Assembly (NCBI GenBank): GCA_934630855.1
Contig: CAKTWW010000006.1
Span: 1 to 64,000, forward strand
DNA: 64,000 nt
Direction: 5' to 3'
Source: an uncultured Collinsella sp.
Lineage (GTDB): Bacteria > Actinomycetota > Coriobacteriia > Coriobacteriales > Coriobacteriaceae
Each line of letters opens with the position of its first letter. Position 1 is the first letter of the stretch. Made by a program: the position numbers and the translations under genes. The notes under the pieces were generated by a model. The model saw only the letters and a list, made by a program, of their open reading frames with translations, was not told the DNA's origin and did not search any database. Positions 10,332 through 17,763 of this stretch are shown here, piece by piece.

Positions 10332-10955
10332 TTACGCGTTGACGGCCATCGAGTGCTGGCCCGACTTTTCCAGGAACTCCTGGAACTTGGCTTCGTCACC
10401 CTTGTTCTTGTACTGCAGGGCCAGCAGGTACTCCAGACGGCAGCTCTTGACCTTGTCGTCGCCGGCCTCCTCGAGCATGCGCTCCAGCTCGGGGATGTCG
10501 TTGTGGCGCTTGAGAATCATCGTGTCATACATCAGCTGGCACTCGTGCGCGACCGCCTCGGCCTGGCCGCCCTCAAAGCCCTTGATTTCGTGCAGTAGCT
10601 CCTTGGACTTTTTACGGTCCTCCTGGCCAACGTAGTAGTTGAAGGCCTTGATCACCAGGTCGACACGCTGCATCTTGGGCAGGTTAAGGCCCAGCAGCAG
10701 GTCGAACATCTCGTCGGCGCGCTTGTGGTCCTCGCGCAGCAGATAGGAGTTCAGGCGCAGGTAATCGCGGTTGTAGCGTGGGTACAGCATGCTGGTGAGC
10801 TTGCTGTCGAGCAGGCGGTCGAACTCATCCCACTGCTTGGCGGCCATCAGCTGCTGCAGGCGCTTGAACGTGGTGCGTTTTTTGACGCTAAAGAACACCG
10901 ATATGGCGATACAAATAATGACAACGGCGGTCCAGAGTGTGCGGGAATCGGGCAT
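10332..10955 (-). CDS. Membrane-anchored helical-repeat protein, unknown function
   Basis: The 207-residue product has one N-terminal membrane helix (LWTAVVIICIAISVFFSV) followed by a cytoplasmic all-helical region of about 175 residues. Repeating helix pairs resemble TPR-like repeats (for example DEFDRLLDSKL, KADEMFDLLLGL and KKSKELLHEIKGFEG). The start at 10955 follows GAGGAGC. No catalytic motif is seen, and a scaffold role is inference. It ends just upstream of the tRNA-Leu gene. Confidence 0.7.
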   Translation of the reverse strand: MPDSRTLWTAVVIICIAISVFFSVKKRTTFKRLQQLMAAKQWDEFDRLLDSKLTSMLYPRYNRDYLRLNSYLLREDHKRADEMFDLLLGLNLPKMQRVDLVIKAFNYYVGQEDRKKSKELLHEIKGFEGGQAEAVAHECQLMYDTMILKRHNDIPELERMLEEAGDDKVKSCRLEYLLALQYKNKGDEAKFQEFLEKSGQHSMAVNA

Positions 10956-11118
10956 ATTGAGCTCCTCGGTCGCTCGTAAAACAAGCGGTATGACAATACG
11001 TGCTAGATGTATTATACGCAGCGTGCAAGCAAACTGGCACAAAAGCGCATCGAGGCCGAGCGCCATCGCTCGCTGCGGTACACTTACCTAAAGTAAACCA
11101 TGAAGGGAGACATTACCT

Positions 11119-11406
11119 ATGAAGAAGATCGTTTTGGCTTGCGGTGCTGGCGCTGCTACTTCCACGCTCGTTGCCCAGAAGGTCGCCACCCTGCTCGACG
11201 CCAACGGTTATGCCGACAAGTACGAGATCGTGCAGTGCGCCATCTCCGAGGCCAAGGACGCTTGCGACGAGGGCGCCGACCTGCTGATCGCCACCACCGT
11301 TGCCCCCGAGGGCCTCACCTGCCCGTACGTGAGCGGCGTGCCCTTCATGACCGGCATGAACCGCGTCGCTGCCGAGAAGGCCGTCCTCGACGTCATGGCT
11401 CAGTAG
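11119..11406 (+). CDS. Orphan PTS IIB component (galactitol/fructose-like)
   Basis: The 95-residue protein is a phosphotransferase system IIB domain: MKKIVLACGAGAATSTL carries the phosphoryl-accepting Cys8 in the P-loop of the GatB/lactose-like fold. IIB normally passes phosphate from IIA to sugar crossing IIC. No IIA or IIC gene is present in this window, so it either serves components elsewhere or has a regulatory role. AAGGGAG precedes the start. It is followed after 11 bases by a VOC protein, with which it is probably co-transcribed. Confidence 0.85.
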   Translation: MKKIVLACGAGAATSTLVAQKVATLLDANGYADKYEIVQCAISEAKDACDEGADLLIATTVAPEGLTCPYVSGVPFMTGMNRVAAEKAVLDVMAQ

Positions 11407-11417
11407 GCGCTGCCTGT

Positions 11418-11792
11418 ATGAGTGAGCAGAACGCCAACCCGGTCGAGCTCTTTGGCATGCGCGTCGCCCATGTGGGCATCAACGCCACCGATTCGTCCGA
11501 CGCCCTGGAGATCGCGGAGTTGTTCTCGACGATGATGGGCCTGCCCGTTATCGAGACCCCGGTTTCGTACTTTAACGATTCGCTGGTCGAGATCATGAAG
11601 CAGAATGGTCGTGGCACCAAGGGCCACATCGGCTTTGCTGTCAACGATATCGACGCGGCCGAGAAGTGGTTTGCCGAGCGTGGACTCGAGGTCAACGAGG
11701 AATCGCGTGCGCTGCTGCCCGACGGCGACACCAAGCTCGTGTACTTTAAGCGCGAGTTCGCCGGCTTCGCCGTGCACCTGTGCCGCGAGTAG
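11418..11792 (+). CDS. VOC/glyoxalase-fold protein
   Basis: This 124-residue protein has the vicinal-oxygen-chelate pattern: a metal-ligand His early (RVAHVGINATD), a paired beta-alpha-beta-beta-beta unit with GHIGFAVNDIDAAEKWF, and a closing strand with FAVHL. The family includes glyoxalases, isomerases and resistance proteins, and the substrate cannot be read from sequence. Coupling to a PTS IIB suggests a role in sugar or sugar-acid metabolism. Confidence 0.75.
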   Translation: MSEQNANPVELFGMRVAHVGINATDSSDALEIAELFSTMMGLPVIETPVSYFNDSLVEIMKQNGRGTKGHIGFAVNDIDAAEKWFAERGLEVNEESRALLPDGDTKLVYFKREFAGFAVHLCRE

Positions 11793-11814
11793 CACACAGG
11801 CTGTCATAGCTAAC

Positions 11815-11853
11815 GAAAAATGGGGTAAGGTCGCGTGGCCTTACCCCATTTTT
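11815..11853. terminator. Bidirectional terminator after the VOC gene
   Basis: AAAAATGGGGTAAGG and CCTTACCCCATTTTT form a 15-bp perfect stem around an 8-base loop, with A- and T-runs on opposite sides so it can work in both directions. Confidence 0.88.
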
Positions 11854-11887
11854 ATGCCGCGCGGCCGCCTGGTGGGCTGTTGAAAAT

Positions 11888-12071
11888 CGAAGGTGAATGG
11901 TTTTCCCGAGAAGTGAACGAGCAAAATCGGACCCCCGAAACATCGACACTTTGAGGGCGGAATTTCCTGCGGTTTAGTCGAGTTTTTCCTGCAGTTTTGG
12001 CACCAAAAAGTGTGAATGCTTCGGGGGTCCAAAATAGGTCGTTCACTTCTCGGGAAAACCATTCACCTTCG
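11888..12071. repeat. 184-bp palindromic element, copy 1
   Basis: Arms 11888-11920 and 12039-12071 are perfect 33-base inverted repeats, and the inner parts pair imperfectly (GGACCCCCGAA with TTCGGGGGTCC). The core CCCGAGAAGTGAACGAG, the CGGACCCCCGAA block and TTTCCTGCGGTTT are shared with copy 2 at 15867-16042. The outermost 12 or so bases differ between copies yet remain complementary within each. It lies between the convergent VOC gene and histidine kinase, and no transposase is inside. Confidence 0.85.
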
Positions 12072-12089
12072 TTTCGCGAGAAGCGCCCC

Positions 12090-13385
12090 TTACCGCGGTA
12101 GGCGAATCGTAAAGCGGCTACCGACGCCTTCGACCGAGGTCACGCCGATAACGCCGCCGTGGCTGTCGACGATCCACTTGGCAATGGCGAGCCCCAGGCC
12201 CGAACCCTGTGCGCCGGCATCGCGCGCGTTGTCGGCGCGATAGAACCGCTCAAACGCGTGAGCTGCGGATTCCTGGTTCATGCCGATGCCCTCGTCCTCA
12301 ACACTTATGTCGATCGAGCCCACTCCCGCATCCGGTGTTACGCCAAACGTGATGGTCGAACCCGCGTCCGAATACTTGGCGGCATTTTGTACGATCACGC
12401 GCAGCGCCTGCTTCACGAGCGCGACATCGACCGACGCGTCGCAGCGAGGGTCGCTGGCAAGCGAGACGTCGTACGCCAGACGGTACGCATGCCCAGAATC
12501 AATCATCTGCGACTCCTCGCACACCTCGCCGACCAGCGCAGCCAGGTTGGTATCCGCGCGTCGTAGTACGGTGCGGCCGGCATCGCCGCGCGCCAAGAAC
12601 AGCAGCTGCTCCACAAGCTCTTGCATGTGCTCGCTTTCAGCCTTGAGCGAGGCGATGGATTCCGCCAGTACGTCCGGGTCGTCTTTGCCCCAGCGGTCGA
12701 GCATGTTCACGTAGCCCTGGATCACCGCGATAGGCGTGCGCAGCTCATGGCTTGCGTCGTTGACAAAGCGCATCTGCTGGAGTTTGGCCTCTTGCATTTG
12801 GCGCAGCAGACGGTTGAGTGCGACCTCGATGCTCGCCAGGTCGGCGTCGCCGGTGGTGACGCTCGGTGAGTCGACGCTTGCACGCTCGATGGCCTGCTCG
12901 AGCGTTTCCATCTTGCCGCCGGCGAGCTGCATGCGGCCGAGCTCGTCCACACGCAGGGCCAGGTCGTTGAGCGGTGCCATGGTGCGGCGCACGCGGCGGG
13001 CGCCGCCGAGCATGTCGAGCACGCTGATGACCTGCCAGCCTGCAACGACAAGGTAGAGAGGCCACAGCGCCATGAGGTCCTGCGCAAGAGGGAAGGTCTT
13101 AGTGGTGCGCGCAAGCTCGACGGTATAGGTAAACGTGGTCAAGTCCCAGCCGTGCGCGGGTGCCAACGACATGGCGCGAACGGTGCCGCCGGGAATCCAG
13201 CCTGCGGTAAACGTGCCGTCGGGCAGCGTCTGGTTGTAGCCAAACATGAGGATCGCCGCCGCAGCAACCAGCAGCAACAGATCCAGCCAGACGTAGCTCA
13301 TCAGGCGGCGCCACATGTAGCTCCAGTTGATGGCGCGGGCGATGGAAGTGACGCGCTTGGTCTCGGCGTTACGCGCGGCAGACAT
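12090..13385 (-). CDS. Sensor histidine kinase
   Basis: A 431-residue membrane kinase. Two membrane helices (about 31-50 and 115-135) flank an extracytoplasmic loop of about 65 residues, and a HAMP-like linker follows. The phospho-acceptor His lies in NDASHELRTPIAVIQGY, and the ATP-binding domain has the N box (VIVQNAAKYS), G1 (VEDEGIGM), F (FERFYRAD) and G2 (GSGLGLAIAKW). The start at 13385 overlaps the end of the response-regulator gene by 17 bases, so the pair is co-transcribed and coupled. The signal is unknown. Confidence 0.93.
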   Translation of the reverse strand: MSAARNAETKRVTSIARAINWSYMWRRLMSYVWLDLLLLVAAAAILMFGYNQTLPDGTFTAGWIPGGTVRAMSLAPAHGWDLTTFTYTVELARTTKTFPLAQDLMALWPLYLVVAGWQVISVLDMLGGARRVRRTMAPLNDLALRVDELGRMQLAGGKMETLEQAIERASVDSPSVTTGDADLASIEVALNRLLRQMQEAKLQQMRFVNDASHELRTPIAVIQGYVNMLDRWGKDDPDVLAESIASLKAESEHMQELVEQLLFLARGDAGRTVLRRADTNLAALVGEVCEESQMIDSGHAYRLAYDVSLASDPRCDASVDVALVKQALRVIVQNAAKYSDAGSTITFGVTPDAGVGSIDISVEDEGIGMNQESAAHAFERFYRADNARDAGAQGSGLGLAIAKWIVDSHGGVIGVTSVEGVGSRFTIRLPR

Positions 13386-14151
13386 AGCCCACCCCGCGTA
13401 CGGTCTGGATGATGCGGGCGCTGCCGGCGTCCTCGATCTTGGCGCGCAGATGCGCGATGTGTACGTCGACGTTATTGGTGTCGCCCACGTACTCGTAGCC
13501 CAGCGCCTCGTGCGCAATGCGCTCGCGCGTGAGCACGGTTTCGGCATGCGCCATAAGCAGGGCGAGGACGTCGAACTCGCGGGCGGTCAGCACGATCGGC
13601 GAACCCGCGACCGTGACCTCGCGGCGGTCGGGATCGAGCGCGACCGAGCCCACGGTGAGCGCGGCGGGGGAGGGCGCGGCGGCCGGAGCCGAGCCGCCAG
13701 CCGGGGGCATCGCGGTGGCAGCCGCAGCCGCGCCGCCTGCCGCGCAGGTGCCGGTCTCAACGCCACCCGCACCCGAAGCCGCCCGCACAGCCTCCGCGCG
13801 CTTCAACGCTACGCGGATCCGTGCGAACAGCTCCTCAATCGCAAACGGCTTGGTCAGGTAATCGTCGGCGCCGGCATCGAGCCCGGCCACCTTGTCCATC
13901 ACGGCATCACGCGCGGTGACCATGATCACTGGCACGTCCTTGTGCTTGCGGATGCGCCGCAGCACCTCCATACCGTTGAGCTGCGGCAACAGCACATCGA
14001 GCAGAATCAGATCGTAGTCGCGTTCCAGCGCCAGATCCACGGCGGTGCGGCCGTCGGCGGCGTGCTCCACCTGGTAGCCCTCGTGCTCCAGCTCGAGCGT
14101 CACAAAGCGGGCGATTTTCTCCTCGTCCTCTACGATCAGGATTCGTGCCAT
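13369..14151 (-). CDS. OmpR-family response regulator with long linker
   Basis: The partner of the kinase at 12090. The receiver domain (1-120) has the acidic pair in VEDEEK, the phospho-accepting Asp in LILLDVLLPQ, and the conserved Thr and Lys (MVTARD, LTKPFAIEE). The winged-helix DNA-binding domain ends in IQTVRGVGYV. The two domains are joined by an unusually long Ala/Gly/Pro-rich linker of about 40 residues, making the protein 260 residues rather than the usual 225-235. Targets are not evident. Confidence 0.94.
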   Translation of the reverse strand: MARILIVEDEEKIARFVTLELEHEGYQVEHAADGRTAVDLALERDYDLILLDVLLPQLNGMEVLRRIRKHKDVPVIMVTARDAVMDKVAGLDAGADDYLTKPFAIEELFARIRVALKRAEAVRAASGAGGVETGTCAAGGAAAAATAMPPAGGSAPAAAPSPAALTVGSVALDPDRREVTVAGSPIVLTAREFDVLALLMAHAETVLTRERIAHEALGYEYVGDTNNVDVHIAHLRAKIEDAGSARIIQTVRGVGYVCRA

Positions 14152-14169
14152 ACGTGCCCCCGTCTGAGA

Positions 14170-14712
14170 TTACTTGTCGTCGTTCAGATTTTGCTTGATG
14201 CCATCCGCGGCGTCGGCGGCGTGATCCATCAGGTTGTTGATGCTGCCGGGCACGTCACCGTCGCTGTCGATGCGGTAGCGCATGCCAAAGAACAGGCCAA
14301 GCAGCATCAGCCATACCGTGGCGCCCCAGGCAAACAAGGCGATGATGGGAATCAGGATGGGGACGTTGAGGATGATGGCGTCGCGGCGCGTTGCGACAAA
14401 CTTGGTCTCTAGGCTCAGGCGGAAGAGCTTTTTGAGGTACTCCCACACGCTGTCCATCTTCTTGGAGAAGTCGGTCTTTTCGCTCGACTTTTCGTAGGCG
14501 ACCTGTGCGGCGACCATCTCGGCCGAGGGCTCATCGACCGGCTCGGACTCGGTGGCGGCGTGAGCCGACGTGGCCTGGGTCTTGCCCTGCGACTCGAGCC
14601 AAATGATGGCGTCCAGAACGTTGCCGTCGGCGGCGTCGAGCGCGGTTTTGGCGTCGGTGTAGCTCACGTTGCACTTGGTGCGGATGGTTTCAACTTTTTC
14701 GAGGTCGTCCAT
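14170..14712 (-). CDS. UBA-like DUF4342 membrane protein
   Basis: The 180-residue protein starts with a UBA/TS-N-like three-helix domain (VETIRTKCNVSYTDAKTAL...NVLDAIIWLE), followed by an acidic linker, a conserved amphipathic stretch (VWEYLKKLFRLSLETKF) and a hydrophobic C-terminal half that forms one long or two short membrane helices. This matches the DUF4342 family of unknown function. It lies 18 bases upstream of the response-regulator gene on the same strand and may be the first gene of that operon. Confidence 0.75.
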   Translation of the reverse strand: MDDLEKVETIRTKCNVSYTDAKTALDAADGNVLDAIIWLESQGKTQATSAHAATESEPVDEPSAEMVAAQVAYEKSSEKTDFSKKMDSVWEYLKKLFRLSLETKFVATRRDAIILNVPILIPIIALFAWGATVWLMLLGLFFGMRYRIDSDGDVPGSINNLMDHAADAADGIKQNLNDDK

Positions 14713-15074
14713 GACCTGTCCTTTCGTTCGATGGGCGCGACGCCGGGCGATCTGCCCGGGTGCGAGCGTTGCGTTCGGCGGCCTGCGTTGCGCGGCGCCG
14801 CCCCGCCCTTGGTCGAACTCTATAGTGCAGGTTATAGATTAAGCGATTCTTGAGCCAAGATTAATGTTGGATGAGTTTTTGGGTGGGGCGGAGGCCAAGC
14901 GCACGGGGTGCCCGGAGCTCAGGCGTAAATTTGTGTCCGCACGGCGAGATATACTTATTACCGACGTTGAAGGGCGTGATGGGGCAAAGTTGCCCGCCGT
15001 CCGCGAAATCAGAGGAACCGCAGCGGCGCGCGGGCGCAAGCGAGCGGGATCTCGACGCAAACAGGGGGTCATAC
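14713..15074. other. Divergent intergenic region without a supported gene
   Basis: The region lies between the DUF4342 gene (minus) and the phosphatase gene (plus). It holds AT-rich promoter-like DNA around 14820-14865 (TATAGTGC, TTATAGATTAAGC) and the TGTCCGCACGG/TATACT site described at 14933. A 77-codon frame at 14864 has no ribosome binding site and I do not call it. Confidence 0.5.
14933..14955 (+). promoter_or_regulatory. GTGTCCGCACGG motif with TATACT hexamer
   Basis: GTGTCCGCACGGC is followed by TATACT at 14950-14955. The same arrangement with the same spacing occurs at 59911-59933 upstream of pcrA, and in weaker form at 34209, 39729 and 44555. A good -35 at the usual distance is not obvious, so the GTGTCCGC block may itself be the upstream element or an activator site. 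Confidence 0.5.
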
Positions 15075-15836
15075 GTGCATATCTACGCTATGAGTGACAT
15101 TCACGGGTGTCTTGATGCTTTTAAGGCATCGCTTTCCACCATCGACCTCGATGCCCGGGACTCCAAGCTGGTCCTGCTGGGCGACTACTGCGACCGAGGC
15201 CCCGATTCGCTTGGGGTCTTTGAGCTTGTCATGGACCTGCAAAAACGTTACGGCGATCGCGTCGTGGCGTTGCGCGGCAACCACGAGGAGATGTTCCTCG
15301 AGTACATCGACGAGGTGAAAGATCCCAATTTTACGCAAGCATGGATACTTGCCGACAGCAATCTGGCAACGGCCAAGAGCTTCCTAGATGCCGAGGCATT
15401 CAAGCACGTCAAGCATCTGTTGAGGCTCAGGAAGTTCGAGGAGGCCTACGCCTATACGGTTGAATGCATGAAGGCCGAACATACGGACATTATCGCGTGG
15501 GTTCGCAATCTTCCTTACGTTTACGAGAGCCCCTTTGATCAGGTCTTTGTGCATGCCGGCGTTGACGAAGAAGCTGGGGACTACTGGAAGATGGGCACGC
15601 CTACCGAGTCGTTTACCATGATGCCGCCCGATTACGTGGGGCGTAAGTTCTATCTGGATGTTATCGCCGGTCATATCAACACCGAGGTGGTCTCGGGCAT
15701 TGCGGGCTATCGCGGTATCTGGCATGACGGGGCTAGCCATTACTACATCGATGGGAACGTCATGAAGAACGGCGAGGTCGCCGTGCTGAGCTACGACTCG
15801 GAGACAAGGAAGTACGCCGGCCCGGGGTTGGAGTAG
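15075..15836 (+). CDS. Calcineurin-like (PPP-family) serine/threonine phosphatase-like protein
   Basis: The 253-residue protein has bacterial PPP-type metallophosphatase motifs: MSDIHGCLDA, LLGDYCDRGPDS, ALRGNHEEM, FVHAGV and a C-terminal AGHIN that replaces the usual GHT. Relatives dephosphorylate phosphoproteins, diadenosine tetraphosphate or other small substrates, and the target here is unknown. The GTG at 15075 is chosen because GGGGG lies just upstream and the protein begins directly with the first metal motif; the longer frame lacks a signal. Confidence 0.85.
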   Translation: MHIYAMSDIHGCLDAFKASLSTIDLDARDSKLVLLGDYCDRGPDSLGVFELVMDLQKRYGDRVVALRGNHEEMFLEYIDEVKDPNFTQAWILADSNLATAKSFLDAEAFKHVKHLLRLRKFEEAYAYTVECMKAEHTDIIAWVRNLPYVYESPFDQVFVHAGVDEEAGDYWKMGTPTESFTMMPPDYVGRKFYLDVIAGHINTEVVSGIAGYRGIWHDGASHYYIDGNVMKNGEVAVLSYDSETRKYAGPGLE

Positions 15837-15866
15837 GTACGTCCTCCGAAACGGCCAGGAACCAAG

Positions 15867-16042
15867 GTCTAATACTTTTCCCGAGAAGTGAACGAGCTAA
15901 ATCGGACCCCCGAAGCATCGACACTTTGAGAGCGCCGTTTCCTGCGGTTTCGATGTCGGAATCCAGCGATTTTGCTGTCGAAAAATGCGGATGTTTCAGG
16001 GGCCAAAAACAGCCGTTCACTTTGCGGGAAAAGTATTAGACC
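15867..16042. repeat. 176-bp palindromic element, copy 2
   Basis: Arms 15867-15895 and 16014-16042 pair over about 29 positions with two mismatches. The core (CCCGAGAAGTGAACGAG, then CGGACCCCCGAAGCATCGAC) matches copy 1 at 11888-12071, but the outer ends (GGTCTAATAC / GTATTAGACC) are unrelated to those of copy 1 and complementary to each other. Confidence 0.85.
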
Positions 16043-16129
16043 TCGATAACGGGGGATGGTGCTCCGGTGGGAAAGCGGCGGCAGGAGTGGGATAAGCAAG
16101 GCGCGCCGGTCATGTGAAATCAAAATCGC

Positions 16130-16164
16130 GTTGCAAAAGTATGAAAATATCTTACAATTGCAAC
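16130..16164 (+). promoter_or_regulatory. abiE promoter with overlapping inverted repeat
   Basis: TTGCAA (16131-16136) and TACAAT (16153-16158) are 16 bases apart and the ATG at 16165 follows seven bases after the -10, so the transcript may be leaderless. GTTGCAA (16130-16136) and TTGCAAC (16158-16164) form an inverted repeat bracketing the promoter. AbiEi antitoxins are known to repress their own operon through inverted repeats. Confidence 0.55.
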
Positions 16165-16788
16165 ATGAAGTACTTTAGCAACATAACGGCGATAAGTGAG
16201 CTTTCCGAGAGCGAGGGCGTGTTCACTACGGCCCAGGCGGCACGCATGGACATCTCTCGAGATGCGCTGGCGCACTCATGCCGCGTAGGGCGTCTTGAAC
16301 GGATATGTCACGGCGCCTACCGGATGTGTGGCACGCAGCGCCGAGACACCGACGAGCTCAACGCCCTTTGGAAGCTCACCAATCCCTCTCTTTGCGCATG
16401 GGAGAGAAAACGTCAGTGGGACGGCATCGCCGTGAGTGGTACGACCGCGGCGAACCTACAGCAAATGGGCGATTTCTATCTGTCCCCCTACAGGATGACC
16501 GCGCCTACGCGCATCAATACAAGAAACCAATCTCTTTCCTTTGCAAAGCGTGATATTGCTGAGCAGGATATCGTCTGGCTCGACGGCCTGCCGGTTACCA
16601 AACCCGAGCGCACGCTTGTCGATCTATGCCTCGATTACGAGGACCCCTCATTAATTACCGATGCCTATCACGATGCGCTTGGGCGTGGACTTAATACGCA
16701 GCGGCTGAAAGAACTTGTAGAAGCAAACTCTAAAACCGCCAAACGACGCGAGCTAATGAGACCTCTACTGATGGTGCTGAATGACTAA
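16165..16788 (+). CDS. abiEi: AbiEi-family antitoxin (type IV toxin-antitoxin)
   Basis: The 207-residue protein has the AbiEi plan: an N-terminal winged helix-turn-helix (SESEGVFTTAQAARMDISRDALAHSCRVGRLERICHG in pattern) that binds the operon operator, then a C-terminal domain with VSGTTAANLQQMG and the TKPERTLVDLC block. In type IV systems the antitoxin does not bind the toxin but opposes its effect and represses the operon. It lies 15 bases before the nucleotidyltransferase toxin gene. Starts at 16114 and 16141 are possible but lack a ribosome binding site; 16165 fits the promoter position. Confidence 0.85.
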   Translation: MKYFSNITAISELSESEGVFTTAQAARMDISRDALAHSCRVGRLERICHGAYRMCGTQRRDTDELNALWKLTNPSLCAWERKRQWDGIAVSGTTAANLQQMGDFYLSPYRMTAPTRINTRNQSLSFAKRDIAEQDIVWLDGLPVTKPERTLVDLCLDYEDPSLITDAYHDALGRGLNTQRLKELVEANSKTAKRRELMRPLLMVLND

Positions 16789-16803
16789 CGCGAAACGGAG
16801 GAC

Positions 16804-17694
16804 ATGGTGAAGTACAAGACGCCTGCCGCATTGGAGATGGCTGTTAGGAATGCCGCAAGGCAGTCGCCGATGGATACTAATCGGGCGATCGCTGGTTTCT
16901 ACTTTCACCGTCTTTTGTGCCGCGTTTTTAAGGGAGACGACAGCCGCTTCGTACTCAAGGGTGGCCAAAGTGTCCTGGCGCGAACGCTCGATGCGCGTGT
17001 TACAAGAGATATTGACTTGGTCGCTCAAGAGGAGAGTCTCGAAGAAGCTATTGCCGATCTGGTGCAGGCGGCATCGATTGACCTAAACGATTTCGTTTCG
17101 TTTGTCTTTGATCGCGCGGAGCAAATTAAGGCAGAGGATGAGTATCGATGTGGTACGAAGGTGTGGTTTACTCCCTTTATGGGGGCCAAGAAGCTGCAAC
17201 CAATTTCAATTGATTTGGTGGTTGATGAGGTGCGGGGACTTGAGCCTGAAATTCTTGCACCGGTCGATCGTTTGGATATCGAGGGGCTCCCGGTTTGCGA
17301 CTATCGGGTATGTCGAGTGGAGAGCGCCCTTGCAGACAAATTGCTCGCAATGATAGAGCTGCATGACGGTCGAGCATCTTCGCGAATCAAGGACATCGTC
17401 GACATCTTGGTGTACGCGAAAACTTGCTCCGTAGATGGGGCAACGCTTGCTGAGAGAGTTGAGAATGAAGCGTCTGCTCGCAAGATAGCAATGCCGAAAG
17501 AGTTCGTAGCGCCTCTTTGGTGGAAGCAAAATGGCTCTGCGCAGTACGCAAAGATGGCGAGGCAGGCGGGGGTGCTTGAGCTCGCGGGGAATATTGCCGG
17601 GGCGGAAGAGGTCGTCAATAGGTTATATGCGCCATGCTTTGATCGTTCGATGAGTGTGTGCAAATGGAATCCTCAAACCATGAGATGGGAGTAG
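16804..17694 (+). CDS. abiEii: AbiEii/AbiGii-family nucleotidyltransferase toxin
   Basis: The 296-residue protein is a DNA-polymerase-beta-like nucleotidyltransferase. The N-terminal part carries FVLKGGQSVLAR followed by TRDIDLVA, the GG(G/Q)S...DxD catalytic motif of AbiEii, and the second half has the characteristic ADKLLAMI...R.KDIVDI block. Such toxins transfer nucleotides to cell targets and give phage abortive infection. Family lengths are about 270-310. A GGAGG site precedes the start. Base composition is lower in GC than the flanking core genes, consistent with acquisition. Confidence 0.9.
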   Translation: MVKYKTPAALEMAVRNAARQSPMDTNRAIAGFYFHRLLCRVFKGDDSRFVLKGGQSVLARTLDARVTRDIDLVAQEESLEEAIADLVQAASIDLNDFVSFVFDRAEQIKAEDEYRCGTKVWFTPFMGAKKLQPISIDLVVDEVRGLEPEILAPVDRLDIEGLPVCDYRVCRVESALADKLLAMIELHDGRASSRIKDIVDILVYAKTCSVDGATLAERVENEASARKIAMPKEFVAPLWWKQNGSAQYAKMARQAGVLELAGNIAGAEEVVNRLYAPCFDRSMSVCKWNPQTMRWE

Positions 17695-17705
17695 CCCAGA
17701 TAACT

Positions 17706-17740
17706 AAGCCGGCGGCGGGAGGTGGTCCTGCCGCCGGCTT
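17706..17740. terminator. Shared terminator between convergent genes
   Basis: AAGCCGGCGGC and GCCGCCGGCTT form an 11-bp perfect stem between abiEii (plus) and the methylase-like gene (minus). Confidence 0.75.
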
Positions 17741-17763
17741 GGGGCGTTTCTGCTGTATCTGTT

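Noticed and set aside
11746-12243. Several small frames with repeated RSLLGKTI-like peptides
   Set aside because: They are translations of the palindromic element arms (CCCGAGAAGTGAACGAG), which also give the same peptide at 15760-16020. I see them as by-products of the repeat.
14864-15097. 77-codon plus-strand frame before the metallophosphatase
   Set aside because: There is no ribosome binding site, it overlaps the phosphatase start, and it crosses a promoter-like motif.
10216-17694. Integration of the accessory region into tRNA-Leu
   Set aside because: No integrase gene and no duplicated tRNA 3' end were found at the island borders.
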